Assembly (NCBI GenBank): GCA_017307375.1
Contig: JAFKFH010000006.1
Span: 1 to 64,000 of the forward strand
Reading direction: 5' to 3'
DNA length: 64,000 nucleotides
Source of the DNA: Alphaproteobacteria bacterium
GTDB lineage: Bacteria; Pseudomonadota; Alphaproteobacteria; Ferrovibrionales; Ferrovibrionaceae
Shown here: positions 35,800-43,877 of the stretch, piece by piece
Layout: each line of letters starts with the position of its first letter
How positions within the stretch are numbered: position 1 is the stretch's first letter
Translations under genes and position numbers: made by a program
The notes under the pieces: generated by a model
Seen by the model: only the letters and a program-made list of their open reading frames with translations
The model's database searches: none
Told to the model about the DNA's origin: nothing

Positions 35800-36215
35800 G
35801 GCTCGTCTCCTCCGATGTTCTTTGCGCAAGCCTGCACCCGGACCTGCGCCGGGTCGTTGATCCGGGTCAATCCCGGCTGCGGCGACGCGCCGCGCAGATC
35901 GAGGATGTAGGTGATGACCGCCGTCGTCTGCTCCGGCGTCAGGCTGAGGTTCGGCATCGTCTGGTGCGACGTCTGCAGCAGGACGCGCAGCGCCAGTGCG
36001 CTGATCGCGGGGTTGGCGGCCAGGTCGGCGAACGGAATCGCCGCCTTCAGCGGCGAGGTGCGATCCTGTCGACCGACGGCATGGCAGCCGCCGCAATTGG
36101 CGCGGACGAACGCCGCGTCCTCCTGCGAACCGGCGCCCGCCGATATTGTCGGGACAGTGGACGAGGCCAGCACGGCGACGAGAAACATGATCGGTATCGG
36201 TCGGTACATCGGCAT
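35790..36215 (-). CDS. Periplasmic c-type cytochrome
   Basis: 141 residues. Signal peptide (IPIMFLVAVLASSTVPTISA), one haem-attachment motif CGGCH (41-45), and a likely axial Met87 in HQTMPNLSLTPEQTTAVITY. This is a small class I cytochrome c that carries electrons in the periplasm. The partner oxidase or dehydrogenase is not in the window. It is divergent from an alcohol dehydrogenase across a perfect-geometry FNR box (36274-36287) and heads a cytochrome-USP2-USP1 unit. Confidence 0.9.
   Translation of the reverse strand: MPMYRPIPIMFLVAVLASSTVPTISAGAGSQEDAAFVRANCGGCHAVGRQDRTSPLKAAIPFADLAANPAISALALRVLLQTSHQTMPNLSLTPEQTTAVITYILDLRGASPQPGLTRINDPAQVRVQACAKNIGGDEPCP
35857..35870 (-). promoter_or_regulatory. 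FNR-type box inside the cytochrome c gene, upstream of USP2
   Basis: TTGAT-CCGG-GTCAA, one mismatch to TTGAT-N4-ATCAA. Centre is 64 bases upstream of the USP2 ATG, the same spacing as other boxes here, although it lies in cytochrome codons (read as Thr-Arg-Ile-Asn-Asp on the minus strand). Could be chance; no convincing -10 seen. Confidence 0.4.
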
Positions 36216-36273
36216 CCTCGCGATGTCGGCTGATGCAATGAGTCAATCTGCACCGGACGTCGTTCCCGCCGCC

Positions 36274-36287
36274 TTGATCGAGGTCAA
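36274..36287. promoter_or_regulatory. FNR-type box between cytochrome c and alcohol dehydrogenase genes
   Basis: TTGAT-CGAG-GTCAA. The centre is 65 bases from the cytochrome start and 64 from the alcohol dehydrogenase start. On the plus side a TAGAAT hexamer at 36309-36314 sits 31 bases from the centre, which is the class II FNR promoter geometry (box at about -41.5). Confidence 0.8.
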
Positions 36288-36344
36288 GCCGTGCCTGCCC
36301 GAATGAGCTAGAATTCCCAGGCGACAGCGGCCAGGGAGGCGCAG

Positions 36345-37328
36345 ATGCAGGCCATGGTGCTCCACGGCGGATCGTCGGTGCTGCAATTGGAGACCCGGGC
36401 CGACCCGCTGCCCGGCCCCGGCGAGATCCGGCTGCGGGTCGAGGCCTGTGCCGTATGCCGGACCGATCTGCATGTCGTCGATGGCGAGTTGCCGCATCCG
36501 CGCCTGCCGCTGATCCCGGGTCACGAGATTGTCGGCCGTATCGACCTGATCGGCGACGGCGTTGCGGGGCTGGGGGTCGGCGATCGAGTCGGGATACCCT
36601 GGCTGGGCCATTGTTGCGGCCGATGCCCCTACTGCCTCGCCGGCACCGAGAATCTCTGCGATGCGCCGCAGTTCACCGGCTATACCCGCGATGGCGGTTT
36701 CGCCACGCACGCGATAGCTGATGCCGCCTTCGCCTTCCGCCTCGCCGATGACGGCGACCCGGTCGCCACCGCCCCGCTGATGTGCGCCGGGCTGATCGGC
36801 TGGCGCTGCCTGCGGGCGGCGGGCGACGCCAGGCGCCTGGGGCTCTACGGGTTCGGGGCGGCCGCGCATATCCTGGCGCAGGTCGCCTGCTGGCAGGGTC
36901 GGGACGTCTATGCCTTCACCCGATCTGGCGATCTGGCGGCGCAGCACCACGCGCGGACCCTCGGCGCCGTCTGGGCCGGCGCATCCGGCGAAACACCGCC
37001 GGTGCCGCTCGATGCCGCGATCATCTTCGCGCCGGTCGGCGGGCTGGTGCCCGTCGCCCTGGCGGCCGTCGCCAAGGGCGGTCGGGTCGTCTGCGGCGGC
37101 ATCCACATGTCCGATATTCCGCGCTTTCCCTATGCCCTGCTGTGGGAGGAGCGCAGCCTGTGCTCGGTGGCAAACCTGACGCGCGCCGATGCGGCCGAAT
37201 TCCTGGCGGTCGCGGCCCGGGCCAAGCCCGTCGTGACCACGACCGTGTACCCGCTGTCCCGGGCCAACCAGGCACTCGCGGAACTGCGCGCCGGCACGTT
37301 CCAGGGCGCGGCGGTCCTTGTGCCCTGA
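36345..37328 (+). CDS. Zinc-dependent alcohol dehydrogenase
   Basis: 327 residues. Catalytic zinc ligands Cys38 (CAVCRTDLH), His60/Glu61 (PGHE) and a Cys near 146; structural zinc Cys91/94/97/105 (CGRCPYCLAGTENLC); NAD-binding loop YGFGAAAHI. It interconverts alcohols and aldehydes with NAD(P)H and could reoxidise NADH when oxygen is scarce. It belongs to a slightly divergent branch (YGFGAAAH instead of the usual GxGGxGH). Transcription from the FNR box upstream is supported by a TAGAAT -10. Confidence 0.92.
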   Translation: MQAMVLHGGSSVLQLETRADPLPGPGEIRLRVEACAVCRTDLHVVDGELPHPRLPLIPGHEIVGRIDLIGDGVAGLGVGDRVGIPWLGHCCGRCPYCLAGTENLCDAPQFTGYTRDGGFATHAIADAAFAFRLADDGDPVATAPLMCAGLIGWRCLRAAGDARRLGLYGFGAAAHILAQVACWQGRDVYAFTRSGDLAAQHHARTLGAVWAGASGETPPVPLDAAIIFAPVGGLVPVALAAVAKGGRVVCGGIHMSDIPRFPYALLWEERSLCSVANLTRADAAEFLAVAARAKPVVTTTVYPLSRANQALAELRAGTFQGAAVLVP

Positions 37329-37340
37329 AATCCCGCGTCG

Positions 37341-38207
37341 CTAGTGGGAGATGAAGACCGGCAGCATCGCCTCGGTCAGTACCTGCCGGGTCACGCCGCC
37401 CAGCAGATATTCATGCAGCCGCGAGTGGCTATAGCCGCCCATCACCAGGAGGTCGGCACCGAACGCGGCCGCATGGTGCAGAAGGCGCATGGCGATATCC
37501 TCGCTGCCCAGATTGTCGTCGCGCTGCAGCGTCGCGGCAACGTCGTGGACCGCGAGATAGTCGACGAGGCTTTCCAGATCGACGGCGGCTCGCATCGCCT
37601 CCGCCTGGCTCTCCCCCGGCGCACCGATCTGCAGGATGCGCACGGCGGCGGCGCGCCGCAGCAACGGCAGCGCATCGCGAACCGCCCTGGCCGATTCCCG
37701 ATCCGATCGCCAGCAGACGACGACCCGGTCGATCGCCTCGATCGCGGCGCAATGCCGCGGTACCACCAGGACCGGCCTGCCGCCGCGCAGCAGCACCTCC
37801 TGGGGCAGCGCACCCAGGCGGTGATCGCCGGTTTCCCCGGTGCCTGCCTGGCCGACGATCACCAGGTCGGCGAAATGCGCCTCGCGGACCAGTGTCGGCG
37901 CAATGTCGTCGAACAGGCTGGGTTCCGCATCGATCACCCGCCAGCGTGCCGACGGCATGTCGTGGGCGAGGCCGAGGAAATGCTCCTCGGCATGGCGCAT
38001 CGCGGTGCGGATGCGTCTTGCCGCTGCCTCGGTAAGGACGCAATCGACCGTGCACGGCATGGCGAACGGATTGGCGGCGCGCAAGGCGACATGCAGTGCG
38101 ACAAGCGTCGCCCCTTCGCGGCGCGCGATGTTTGCGGCAAGGCGCAGCCGGCCGGGACAGTCTTCGGCATCGTCGGCATGGACGATGATGGTGGCGATTT
38201 CAGGCAC
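37341..38207 (-). CDS. Universal stress protein, two tandem USP domains (USP3)
   Basis: 288 residues from GTG 38207. Opens (V)PEIATIIVHADDAEDCPGRL, aligning with the start of USP2; a GGAGAC site 7 bases upstream matches that of USP2, so the upstream in-frame ATG at 38243 is not used. The second domain begins near VVVCWRSDRESARAVRDALP. ATP loop GGYSHSRLHEYLLGGVTRQV; ends LPVFISH. It is convergent with the alcohol dehydrogenase and divergent from the L,D-transpeptidase across an FNR box. Confidence 0.92.
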   Translation of the reverse strand: MPEIATIIVHADDAEDCPGRLRLAANIARREGATLVALHVALRAANPFAMPCTVDCVLTEAAARRIRTAMRHAEEHFLGLAHDMPSARWRVIDAEPSLFDDIAPTLVREAHFADLVIVGQAGTGETGDHRLGALPQEVLLRGGRPVLVVPRHCAAIEAIDRVVVCWRSDRESARAVRDALPLLRRAAAVRILQIGAPGESQAEAMRAAVDLESLVDYLAVHDVAATLQRDDNLGSEDIAMRLLHHAAAFGADLLVMGGYSHSRLHEYLLGGVTRQVLTEAMLPVFISH

Positions 38208-38261
38208 GGCTTCGTCTCCGTCGTTGATCCTGCAGAACGCCATGGATCGGCCGCGCGGACC

Positions 38262-38275
38262 TTGATCAGGATCAA
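38262..38275. promoter_or_regulatory. FNR-type box between USP3 and L,D-transpeptidase genes
   Basis: Perfect TTGAT-CAGG-ATCAA. The centre is 61 bases from the USP3 GTG and 41 from the L,D-transpeptidase ATG. A weak TCTAGG lies about 30 bases away on the plus side. It most clearly fits leftward USP3 control. Confidence 0.8.
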
Positions 38276-38309
38276 CCCCTGTTGCGAGCCATCGCTCTAG
38301 GCTCGTCCG

Positions 38310-39227
38310 ATGACGACGCGCCGGGTCCCTCCGATCAGCCGTCGCCGGCTGATCGGAGCCGGCTGTCTGCTGGCGTGTACCGCGCTTGCCGGCGTCGCGC
38401 AGCCCGCGCCGGCAGACGACCTGCTGGGCGAGGTTCGGCTGCATGTCGCCGGACATGACGACACGCTGCCCGATCTGGCGGTCGACAACGATCTCGGCTA
38501 TGGCGAGGTGCTGGCCGCCAACCCGGACATCGATCCCTGGCTGATCCCCAGCGGGACCGTGATCGTGTTGCCGGGCGCCCACCTGCTGCCGCGCGCGCCG
38601 CGGCGGGGTATCGTGATCAACCTCGGCGATCAACGGCTCTATTTCTTCCGGGGCGCGACGGTCCGCAGCTTTCCGATCGGTATCGCGGTGGAAGAAAGGG
38701 ACATGCGGCTGGGGACGACGCGAATCCAGCGCAAGCAGGAAAATCCGACCTGGTATCCGCCGCCATCGGTCCGGGAGGAAAGCCCCTGGCTGCCCGACCG
38801 GGTGGCGCCGGGACCGGACAATCCGCTGGGCAGCCGTGCCCTCTATCTGGAATGGCCGCGGGTGCTGATCCATGGGACGAACAGGCCCTATGGCGTCGGG
38901 CGGCGGGTCAGTCATGGTTGCATCCGGCTCTACGAACCCGATATCGAGCAGCTCTATCGGGATGCACCGGTTGGCCTGCCGGTCACCTTCGTGTTCGAGC
39001 CGGTCAAGCTCGGCTGGTCGTCGGGCGTGCTCTATCTGGAAATCCATCCCACCCTGGACCAGATCGACGCGTTGGAGAACAATGAGGCGGTTGATCGCGA
39101 CGAGCCTGCCGACCTGCGGGAACTGGTGCTTGCCGCCGCCGGCTCGGCGGCCGACCGGCTCGAATGGGACACGGTGGCGCTGGCGGCCCGCCGGCGCAGC
39201 GGCCTGCCGGTGGCGATCGTCCGTTGA
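38310..39227 (+). CDS. L,D-transpeptidase (YkuD domain) with N-terminal LysM-like region
   Basis: 305 residues. Signal sequence with twin arginines (SRRRLIGAGCLLACTALAGV), a LysM-like stretch (LPDLAVDNDLGYGEVLAANP) and the YkuD catalytic domain (about 100-250) with IHGTNRPYGVGRRVSHGCIR; Cys204, His202 and His188 form the active site. It cross-links peptidoglycan or attaches lipoproteins to it in the periplasm, as in the ErfK/YbiS group. Its place inside the FNR island suggests cell-wall remodelling at low oxygen. The upstream box centre is only 41 bases from its ATG, so the plus-side promoter assignment is less secure. Confidence 0.92.
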   Translation: MTTRRVPPISRRRLIGAGCLLACTALAGVAQPAPADDLLGEVRLHVAGHDDTLPDLAVDNDLGYGEVLAANPDIDPWLIPSGTVIVLPGAHLLPRAPRRGIVINLGDQRLYFFRGATVRSFPIGIAVEERDMRLGTTRIQRKQENPTWYPPPSVREESPWLPDRVAPGPDNPLGSRALYLEWPRVLIHGTNRPYGVGRRVSHGCIRLYEPDIEQLYRDAPVGLPVTFVFEPVKLGWSSGVLYLEIHPTLDQIDALENNEAVDRDEPADLRELVLAAAGSAADRLEWDTVALAARRRSGLPVAIVR

Positions 39228-39248
39228 CGATGCCACCGGTGCGACCGG

Positions 39249-39578
39249 TCATTGCTTGCGGAGCGACCTGTTGAACATCCGATCGGCCTTCTCGCTGGCC
39301 GACCTGGCATCTGCCGCAGCCGTGCTGGCGCTCGCCTGGGCGCTGCGCGCCGCATCGGCGGCTGCCTTCGCCTCGGTCGCCGCGCGACCGGCATCGGCCG
39401 CCGCCTGCGCCGCCGTCGACTGGGCCGCAGCGGAACTGGCAGCCGCGCGATCGGCGGTCGCGCGCACCTCGGTCAACAGGGCGCGATCCTGCTCGGAAAG
39501 CTGGGTGCATCCGGCGGCCACCAGCATCATCGTGCCGACGACGCAGGAAGACAGGGCCTGTCGATAGCTGTGGGGCAT
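39249..39578 (-). CDS. Alanine-zipper lipoprotein (Lpp-like)
   Basis: 109 residues. Lipoprotein signal with lipobox LVAAGC, then a long heptad-like helix rich in Ala with regular AA-x-x-A spacing (ATADRAAASSAAAQSTAAQA and onward), ending in a basic tail RSLRKQ. The architecture matches the alanine-zipper/murein-lipoprotein group, which trimerises and spaces the outer membrane from peptidoglycan. The C-terminal basic residues are reminiscent of Lpp, whose terminal Lys is joined to peptidoglycan by L,D-transpeptidases. One such enzyme is the convergent neighbour. Confidence 0.85.
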   Translation of the reverse strand: MPHSYRQALSSCVVGTMMLVAAGCTQLSEQDRALLTEVRATADRAAASSAAAQSTAAQAAADAGRAATEAKAAADAARSAQASASTAAADARSASEKADRMFNRSLRKQ

Positions 39579-39658
39579 CTGGAAATCTCCTTGGCGATGA
39601 AGGCCGCCTGCGTTTGGGCGGCGACACCCCTAGGATGACGCCGGCGTCAGGTTCGGCA

Positions 39659-39672
39659 TTGATCCCAGTCAA
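39659..39672. promoter_or_regulatory. FNR-type box upstream of the lipoprotein gene
   Basis: TTGAT-CCCA-GTCAA, one mismatch to consensus. The centre is 87 bases upstream of the lipoprotein start (39578). A weak -10-like CATCCT lies at the expected distance on the minus strand. Confidence 0.65.
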
Positions 39673-39789
39673 GTTGTGATCAGACCCTGGAATAAGTTTT
39701 TCGTCCTATTACTTCCGATGCTGGACGATCGGAGCCGGTCGGCCGTGGCCGCGTCTGTGGCAATCGTGGGTCGACGAATCACCCCTGCC

Positions 39790-39803
39790 TTGATTGGAAT
39801 CAA
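39790..39803. promoter_or_regulatory. FNR-type box upstream of the FNR-family regulator gene
   Basis: Perfect TTGAT-TGGA-ATCAA, centre 109 bases upstream of the regulator ATG. This suggests autoregulation, or control by a second FNR/FixK protein. No good -10 was seen at the class II distance, so repression is also possible. Confidence 0.7.
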
Positions 39804-39905
39804 TTTTCGACGAATTGGCCGCTTGGTGCGGCAAGCCGCCGCGTTTGCCAACCTTACATCTTCAGATACCATGCGTTCATCGAAGCAGAGACAGGGAGGA
39901 TTGCG

Positions 39906-40685
39906 ATGCCCTCGTTCGCACCGGCCGCCGGCCGCGACGTTCCTGCGCAACCGCCGCCGACTGGCGTTCGGCCCTGCTGTGACGGGTCGCGCTCGCCCCG
40001 GCCTACCTGCAGCGCCTGCGTGGCGCGTGGCCTGACCATCTGTCGGGCGCTGCCGCCCGAGGAACTGGTCGAGATGGAGCAGCTGTCGACCGTCATCCGC
40101 ATCGAGGCCGGCGCGACGCTGTTCGACCAGGGCGACGAAGCCGGCAGCGTCTACAATCTGACCGCCGGGACCATCCGGCTCAGCAAGACTTTGGCCGACG
40201 GCAGGCGGCAGATCACCGGTTTCGTGCTGCCGGGTGACTTCATCGGCCTGTCGAGCCGGGCAACCCATCCCTATAGCGCCGAGGCGATCGGACCTTGCCA
40301 GCTTTGCCGGTTCAACGCGGCCACGCTGGGCCGGATGGCGGATCGGCTGCCCCGGCTGGAGCACGAACTGTTCGATCGAGCCCGCGACGAACTCGATGCC
40401 GCCCACGACCAGATGCTGCTGCTCGGCCGCAAGTCGCCGCGCGAGAAGGTTGCATCCTTCCTGCTGGAACTGGCCCATCGCTGCGAGCGCTGGGGGCAAC
40501 GCCCCGACCGGGTCAGCCTCGACATGACCCGGACCGACATCGCCGATTATCTGGGACTGACCATCGAAACCGTCAGCCGGACGTTGACCCGGATGAAGCG
40601 GGACGGGATGATCGCGCTGCCGTCGTCGAACGAGATCGTCTTCCTGCGGCTGGATGCCGTCCGCACCCTGGCCGAGGGCAGCTGA
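39906..40685 (+). CDS. FNR-type oxygen-sensing transcription regulator (Crp/Fnr family)
   Basis: 259 residues. A cyclic-nucleotide-binding-type sensor domain is preceded by cysteines Cys35-x2-Cys38-x7-Cys46, and Cys134 falls where E. coli FNR has its fourth cluster ligand. This spacing matches FnrN/FnrL proteins of alphaproteobacteria, so an oxygen-labile [4Fe-4S] cluster is likely. The helix-turn-helix ADYLGLTIETVSRTLTRMKR carries Glu221-x2-Ser224-Arg225, the E--SR reading head for TTGAT half-sites. An AGGGAGGA site precedes the ATG. It probably controls the eleven TTGAT-N4-(A/G)TCAA boxes in this region. Confidence 0.93.
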   Translation: MPSFAPAAGRDVPAQPPPTGVRPCCDGSRSPRPTCSACVARGLTICRALPPEELVEMEQLSTVIRIEAGATLFDQGDEAGSVYNLTAGTIRLSKTLADGRRQITGFVLPGDFIGLSSRATHPYSAEAIGPCQLCRFNAATLGRMADRLPRLEHELFDRARDELDAAHDQMLLLGRKSPREKVASFLLELAHRCERWGQRPDRVSLDMTRTDIADYLGLTIETVSRTLTRMKRDGMIALPSSNEIVFLRLDAVRTLAEGS

Positions 40686-40709
40686 GCGGCGGCTTCGCCC
40701 CGTCAGGCC

Positions 40710-42533
40710 TCATGCCGGATCTGCCGGCCCGCTAGCGGGCAGCAGCCGGGCGATGTCATCCTCGGTCAGCGTTTCCTTTTCCAGCAGTACCGCCATCGCT
40801 CCCTCGATCTGGCCGGCGTGGTGGCGGACGAGGTTCTCGGCCCGGGCAAAGGCCGTGTCCACCAGCGCCCGAACCGCCATGTCGATCCGATCGGCGGTCC
40901 GGTCGCCGAACTGGCGCGGAGAGGCCGCCGGCATGGCAGTATCGAGGAAGCGGGGTACTTCGTCCTCATAGGCCACCTGGCCGAGGTCTTCGGCCATGCC
41001 ATAGCGCATGACCATGGATCTGGCGATATCGGTGGCCTTGACCAGGTCGTCGGCCGCCCCCGTCGAGATTTCACCGATCAGCACCGCCTCCGCCGCCCTG
41101 CCGCCCAGCAGCACCGCCATCTTGTTCTCGAGTTCGGCGCGCGTCATCAGGTAGCGATCCTCGGTCGGACGTTGGATCGTATAGCCCAGCGCGCCGATTC
41201 CCCGCGGAATGATCGAGACCTTGTGGACGCTGTCGCTGCCGGGCAGGCAGCGCGCCACCAGCGCATGGCCGAGTTCGTGGCAGGCCACCGCCCGCCGTTC
41301 GGCCAGGTTGAGCAGTCGATGCTTCTTTTCCAGCCCCGCCACCACCCGTTCGATCGCTTCGGTGAAATCTGCCATTGCCGTTGCGGCGGCACCGCGCCGG
41401 GTCGCCAGCAATGCAGCCTCGTTGACCAGGGTGGCGAGGTCTGCGCCGCTGAAGCCAGGCGTCAGCGCCGCGATCGCGTCGGCTTCGATATCGGGGCCGA
41501 TGCGGATGCGGGGCAGATGGACGGCCAGGATCTGGGCGCGGCCGGCGCGATCCGGCCGGTCGACCAGGATCTGACGGTCGAAGCGGCCGGCTCGCAGCAG
41601 GGCCGGGTCGAGGATTTCCGGCCGGTTGGTCGCGGCCAGCAGCACGACGCCCTCCCGGGTGTCGAAACCGTCCAGCTCGGACAGCAGCTGGTTCAGCGTC
41701 TGCTCCTTCTCGTCATGACCGCCGCCAGCCGCCGGAAAGGCACCCCGCGCCCGGCCGAGCGCGTCGAGTTCATCGATGAAAATGATTGCCGGTGCACGCT
41801 GCCTTGCCTGCTCGAACAGATCGCGTACGCGCGCGGCGCCGACACCCACGAACATCTCGACGAATTCCGAGCCGCTGATCGAGAAGAAGGGTACGCCTGC
41901 TTCGCCTGCCACCGCCCGTGCCAGCATCGTCTTGCCGGTGCCGGGCGGCCCGACCAGCAGGATGCCCCTGGGCATCCGCGCGCCGAGCCGGCCGTATTCG
42001 GCCGGGTTGCGCAGGAAGGCGACGATCTCCTGCAGTTCGAGCTTGGCTTCGTCGACACCGGCGACGTCGGCGAAGGTCACCTTCACGTCGGTCTCGACGA
42101 AGACCTTGGCGCGGCTGCGCCCGACCGACATGAGGCCGCCGCCGCCGGCCATCATCGGGCGCAGCAGGAACATCCACAGCGCGATGAAGACCAGCGACGG
42201 CACGACCCAGCCCAGCACCTGGCCCAGCAGCCCGGGTTCGGGCTGGCCGGTGAACCGCACCCCCGTCTGAGTCAGCATGGCGGCAAGGCCCGGCTCGACC
42301 CGCTCGGTCACGAAGCGGCCCGCGCTGCCCTTCTCGGCGCCGCGGATGGTGCCGGTGATGCGGCCGGGGCCGACGACGAGGTCATCGACCTGCTTGTCGG
42401 CCAGCATGACCAGGAAGTCGCTGTACCCGACCGTGCGGACGTCGCGATACTCGGTCACGAAATCCCGGATCATGATCACCGCCAGCACCGCGAAGACGAT
42501 GTACCAGAGGCTGATCTGATGTTGCTTCTGCAT
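40710..42533 (-). CDS. ftsH: ATP-dependent membrane protease FtsH
   Basis: 607 residues. Two N-terminal membrane segments (about 9-22 and 108-124), AAA domain with Walker A GPPGTGKT (195-202), [12 protein letters not shown], the second region of homology ([20 protein letters not shown]), and the zinc protease motif HELGH (419-423). It extracts and degrades membrane and damaged proteins at the inner membrane. It lies 16 bases after USP4 and is probably expressed with it from the FNR box at 43427. Because ftsH is usually a housekeeping gene near tilS/folP, this may be a second, stress-linked copy. Confidence 0.93.
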   Translation of the reverse strand: MQKQHQISLWYIVFAVLAVIMIRDFVTEYRDVRTVGYSDFLVMLADKQVDDLVVGPGRITGTIRGAEKGSAGRFVTERVEPGLAAMLTQTGVRFTGQPEPGLLGQVLGWVVPSLVFIALWMFLLRPMMAGGGGLMSVGRSRAKVFVETDVKVTFADVAGVDEAKLELQEIVAFLRNPAEYGRLGARMPRGILLVGPPGTGKTMLARAVAGEAGVPFFSISGSEFVEMFVGVGAARVRDLFEQARQRAPAIIFIDELDALGRARGAFPAAGGGHDEKEQTLNQLLSELDGFDTREGVVLLAATNRPEILDPALLRAGRFDRQILVDRPDRAGRAQILAVHLPRIRIGPDIEADAIAALTPGFSGADLATLVNEAALLATRRGAAATAMADFTEAIERVVAGLEKKHRLLNLAERRAVACHELGHALVARCLPGSDSVHKVSIIPRGIGALGYTIQRPTEDRYLMTRAELENKMAVLLGGRAAEAVLIGEISTGAADDLVKATDIARSMVMRYGMAEDLGQVAYEDEVPRFLDTAMPAASPRQFGDRTADRIDMAVRALVDTAFARAENLVRHHAGQIEGAMAVLLEKETLTEDDIARLLPASGPADPA

Positions 42534-42549
42534 CAGCGGTCGGGACCGC

Positions 42550-43371
42550 TCAATGTGCCAGCAGCACGGGCAGCGGGGCGGTGCGCAGGATGTCGCGTGT
42601 CACCCCGCCCAGCACCCGCTCGCGCAGCCGCGAATGACCATAGGCGCCCATGACCAGAAGGTCGGCCCCGAGTTCGGCGGCGCGCCGCAACAGCGTGGCG
42701 CCGGGATCGAGGCGGCCGGACGACGCCACCTCCACTGTCACCTCCATGCCGTGGCGCGCCAGGTGCGCCGCAATGTCTGCGCCGGGTTCCTCGCCGTGAT
42801 CGGGGGCATCGCCCGGATCGACGACGAGAACGGTCACCTTCGCTCCCGGTTCGAGAAGCGCCAGCGCGTCGTTGACCGCCCGCACCGCCTCGCGCGTCGG
42901 CTTCCAGGCGACGACGGCATTGCGGCCGACGGCTGCCGGGCTGCCGGGCGGCACCATCAGCACCGGCCTGCCCGAATCGATCGCGAGATCGGCGGCCGTC
43001 ACGGTCGTGCCGTCCGGGGTCTCGGGCTTGGCACGGGCCACGACGGCGAGGTCGACATAGCGGGCGTGGAGCATCGCGGCGTCGGGGCCGCCGGCAGCGA
43101 CCAGCCAGCCGCCCGGGACCCCGGCGGCGGCCGTTCGCGCCTCGTAGCGCTCGCGGCAGCGCGCCGCGGCGAGATCCGCCTCCTCCCGCCATTGCTGCCA
43201 CAGCGGTTCGAACATCATCGGATCATAGCCCAGCGGCAGCCGCATCGGCGGCACCGGGAAGATGCCGGTCAACTGGGCGCCGTCGCGGCGTGCCAGACCG
43301 GTTGCGACATCGATCAGGCCGTCATCGCCCGCGCTCTCGTCGACATAGACGATCAGGTCTCTGATGGTCAT
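42550..43371 (-). CDS. Universal stress protein, two tandem USP domains (USP4)
   Basis: 273 residues. Opens MTIRDLIVYVDESAGDDGLI; the second domain starts near NAVVAWKPTREAVRAVNDAL. ATP loop GAYGHSRLRERVLGGVTRDI; ends LPVLLAH. ATG 43371 is preferred over 43377 because AAGGG lies 8 bases before it but only 2 before the other. An FNR box (43427-43440) is centred 62 bases upstream. FtsH follows directly, forming a stress-protein/protease unit. Confidence 0.92.
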   Translation of the reverse strand: MTIRDLIVYVDESAGDDGLIDVATGLARRDGAQLTGIFPVPPMRLPLGYDPMMFEPLWQQWREEADLAAARCRERYEARTAAAGVPGGWLVAAGGPDAAMLHARYVDLAVVARAKPETPDGTTVTAADLAIDSGRPVLMVPPGSPAAVGRNAVVAWKPTREAVRAVNDALALLEPGAKVTVLVVDPGDAPDHGEEPGADIAAHLARHGMEVTVEVASSGRLDPGATLLRRAAELGADLLVMGAYGHSRLRERVLGGVTRDILRTAPLPVLLAH

Positions 43372-43426
43372 CGGCATTGCCCTTCTGTTGCGGCCGGCAG
43401 AATGACACCGGCGCGCCGGGCGCGGG

Positions 43427-43440
43427 TTGATCTCGATCAA
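43427..43440. promoter_or_regulatory. FNR-type box between USP4 and the 122-residue protein gene
   Basis: Perfect TTGAT-CTCG-ATCAA. The centre is 62 bases from the USP4 start and 65 from the start at 43499, so it can serve both directions. Confidence 0.8.
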
Positions 43441-43498
43441 GGCCATGCGCGAGCGGAGATGGTCGCATGGGCGGCCGCAACGCCGATGGAACCCACCG

Positions 43499-43867
43499 AT
43501 GACCAGCAAGATCCGACTTGAGCTCGCCCGGACCAAGGACCGGCCGGAAGGCGATATCCGCCATGGCTATGAACTCGTCGCGCCGCTCGACCCCGAAGGG
43601 CATCTCGACGTCGACGCCTGGCGGCACCAGCGTGCCGCCTGCACCGTGCATCGCTTCGCCCCCGGGGCCGAGGACGAGTTCGGCCGTCTGGTCCACACCC
43701 GGGGGCAGCGATGGGCGTTCTCCTATCGTCCGGGTGACGATGACGACGAGGCGGTCTTCCGGCTGGCCGACCATCGTTTCCGCGTCGGGGACTATGTCTC
43801 GATCACCGAGCATGACGGGGTGACCCGGCCGTTTCGCGTCGTGTCGGTCCGTCCGCTGCCGGCATGA
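43499..43867 (+). CDS. Conserved-looking hypothetical protein in the FNR island
   Basis: 122 residues; family not recognised. The chain is charged and acidic, with predicted short strands: RPEGDIRHGYELVAPLDPEG, HLDVDAWRHQRAACTVHRFA, FSYRPGDDDDEAVFRLADHR, FRVGDYVSITEHDGVTRPFR. The last part resembles a small beta-barrel and the whole looks cytoplasmic. It starts 65 bases from the FNR box and ends 10 bases before the acetyltransferase-like gene, so the two form one unit. Confidence 0.8.
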   Translation: MTSKIRLELARTKDRPEGDIRHGYELVAPLDPEGHLDVDAWRHQRAACTVHRFAPGAEDEFGRLVHTRGQRWAFSYRPGDDDDEAVFRLADHRFRVGDYVSITEHDGVTRPFRVVSVRPLPA

Positions 43868-43877
43868 CGGCGCGACG

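Larger units (their letters stand above)
39579..39905. other. 327-base non-coding region with two FNR boxes
   Basis: The longest gene-free stretch in the window. It is AT-richer than its surroundings and carries FNR-type boxes at 39659-39672 and 39790-39803. Open frames crossing it lack ribosome sites and run into the regulator gene in another frame; I see no gene here. Confidence 0.7.

Noticed and set aside
39676-40035. 119-codon plus-strand frame before and into the FNR-family gene
   Set aside because: No ribosome site; it overlaps the regulator in another frame and crosses an FNR box.
40727-40740. Perfect palindrome GCCCGCTAGCGGGC near the ftsH 3' end
   Set aside because: It lies within the last ftsH codons, without a loop or T-run, so it is a poor terminator and may be chance in GC-rich sequence.
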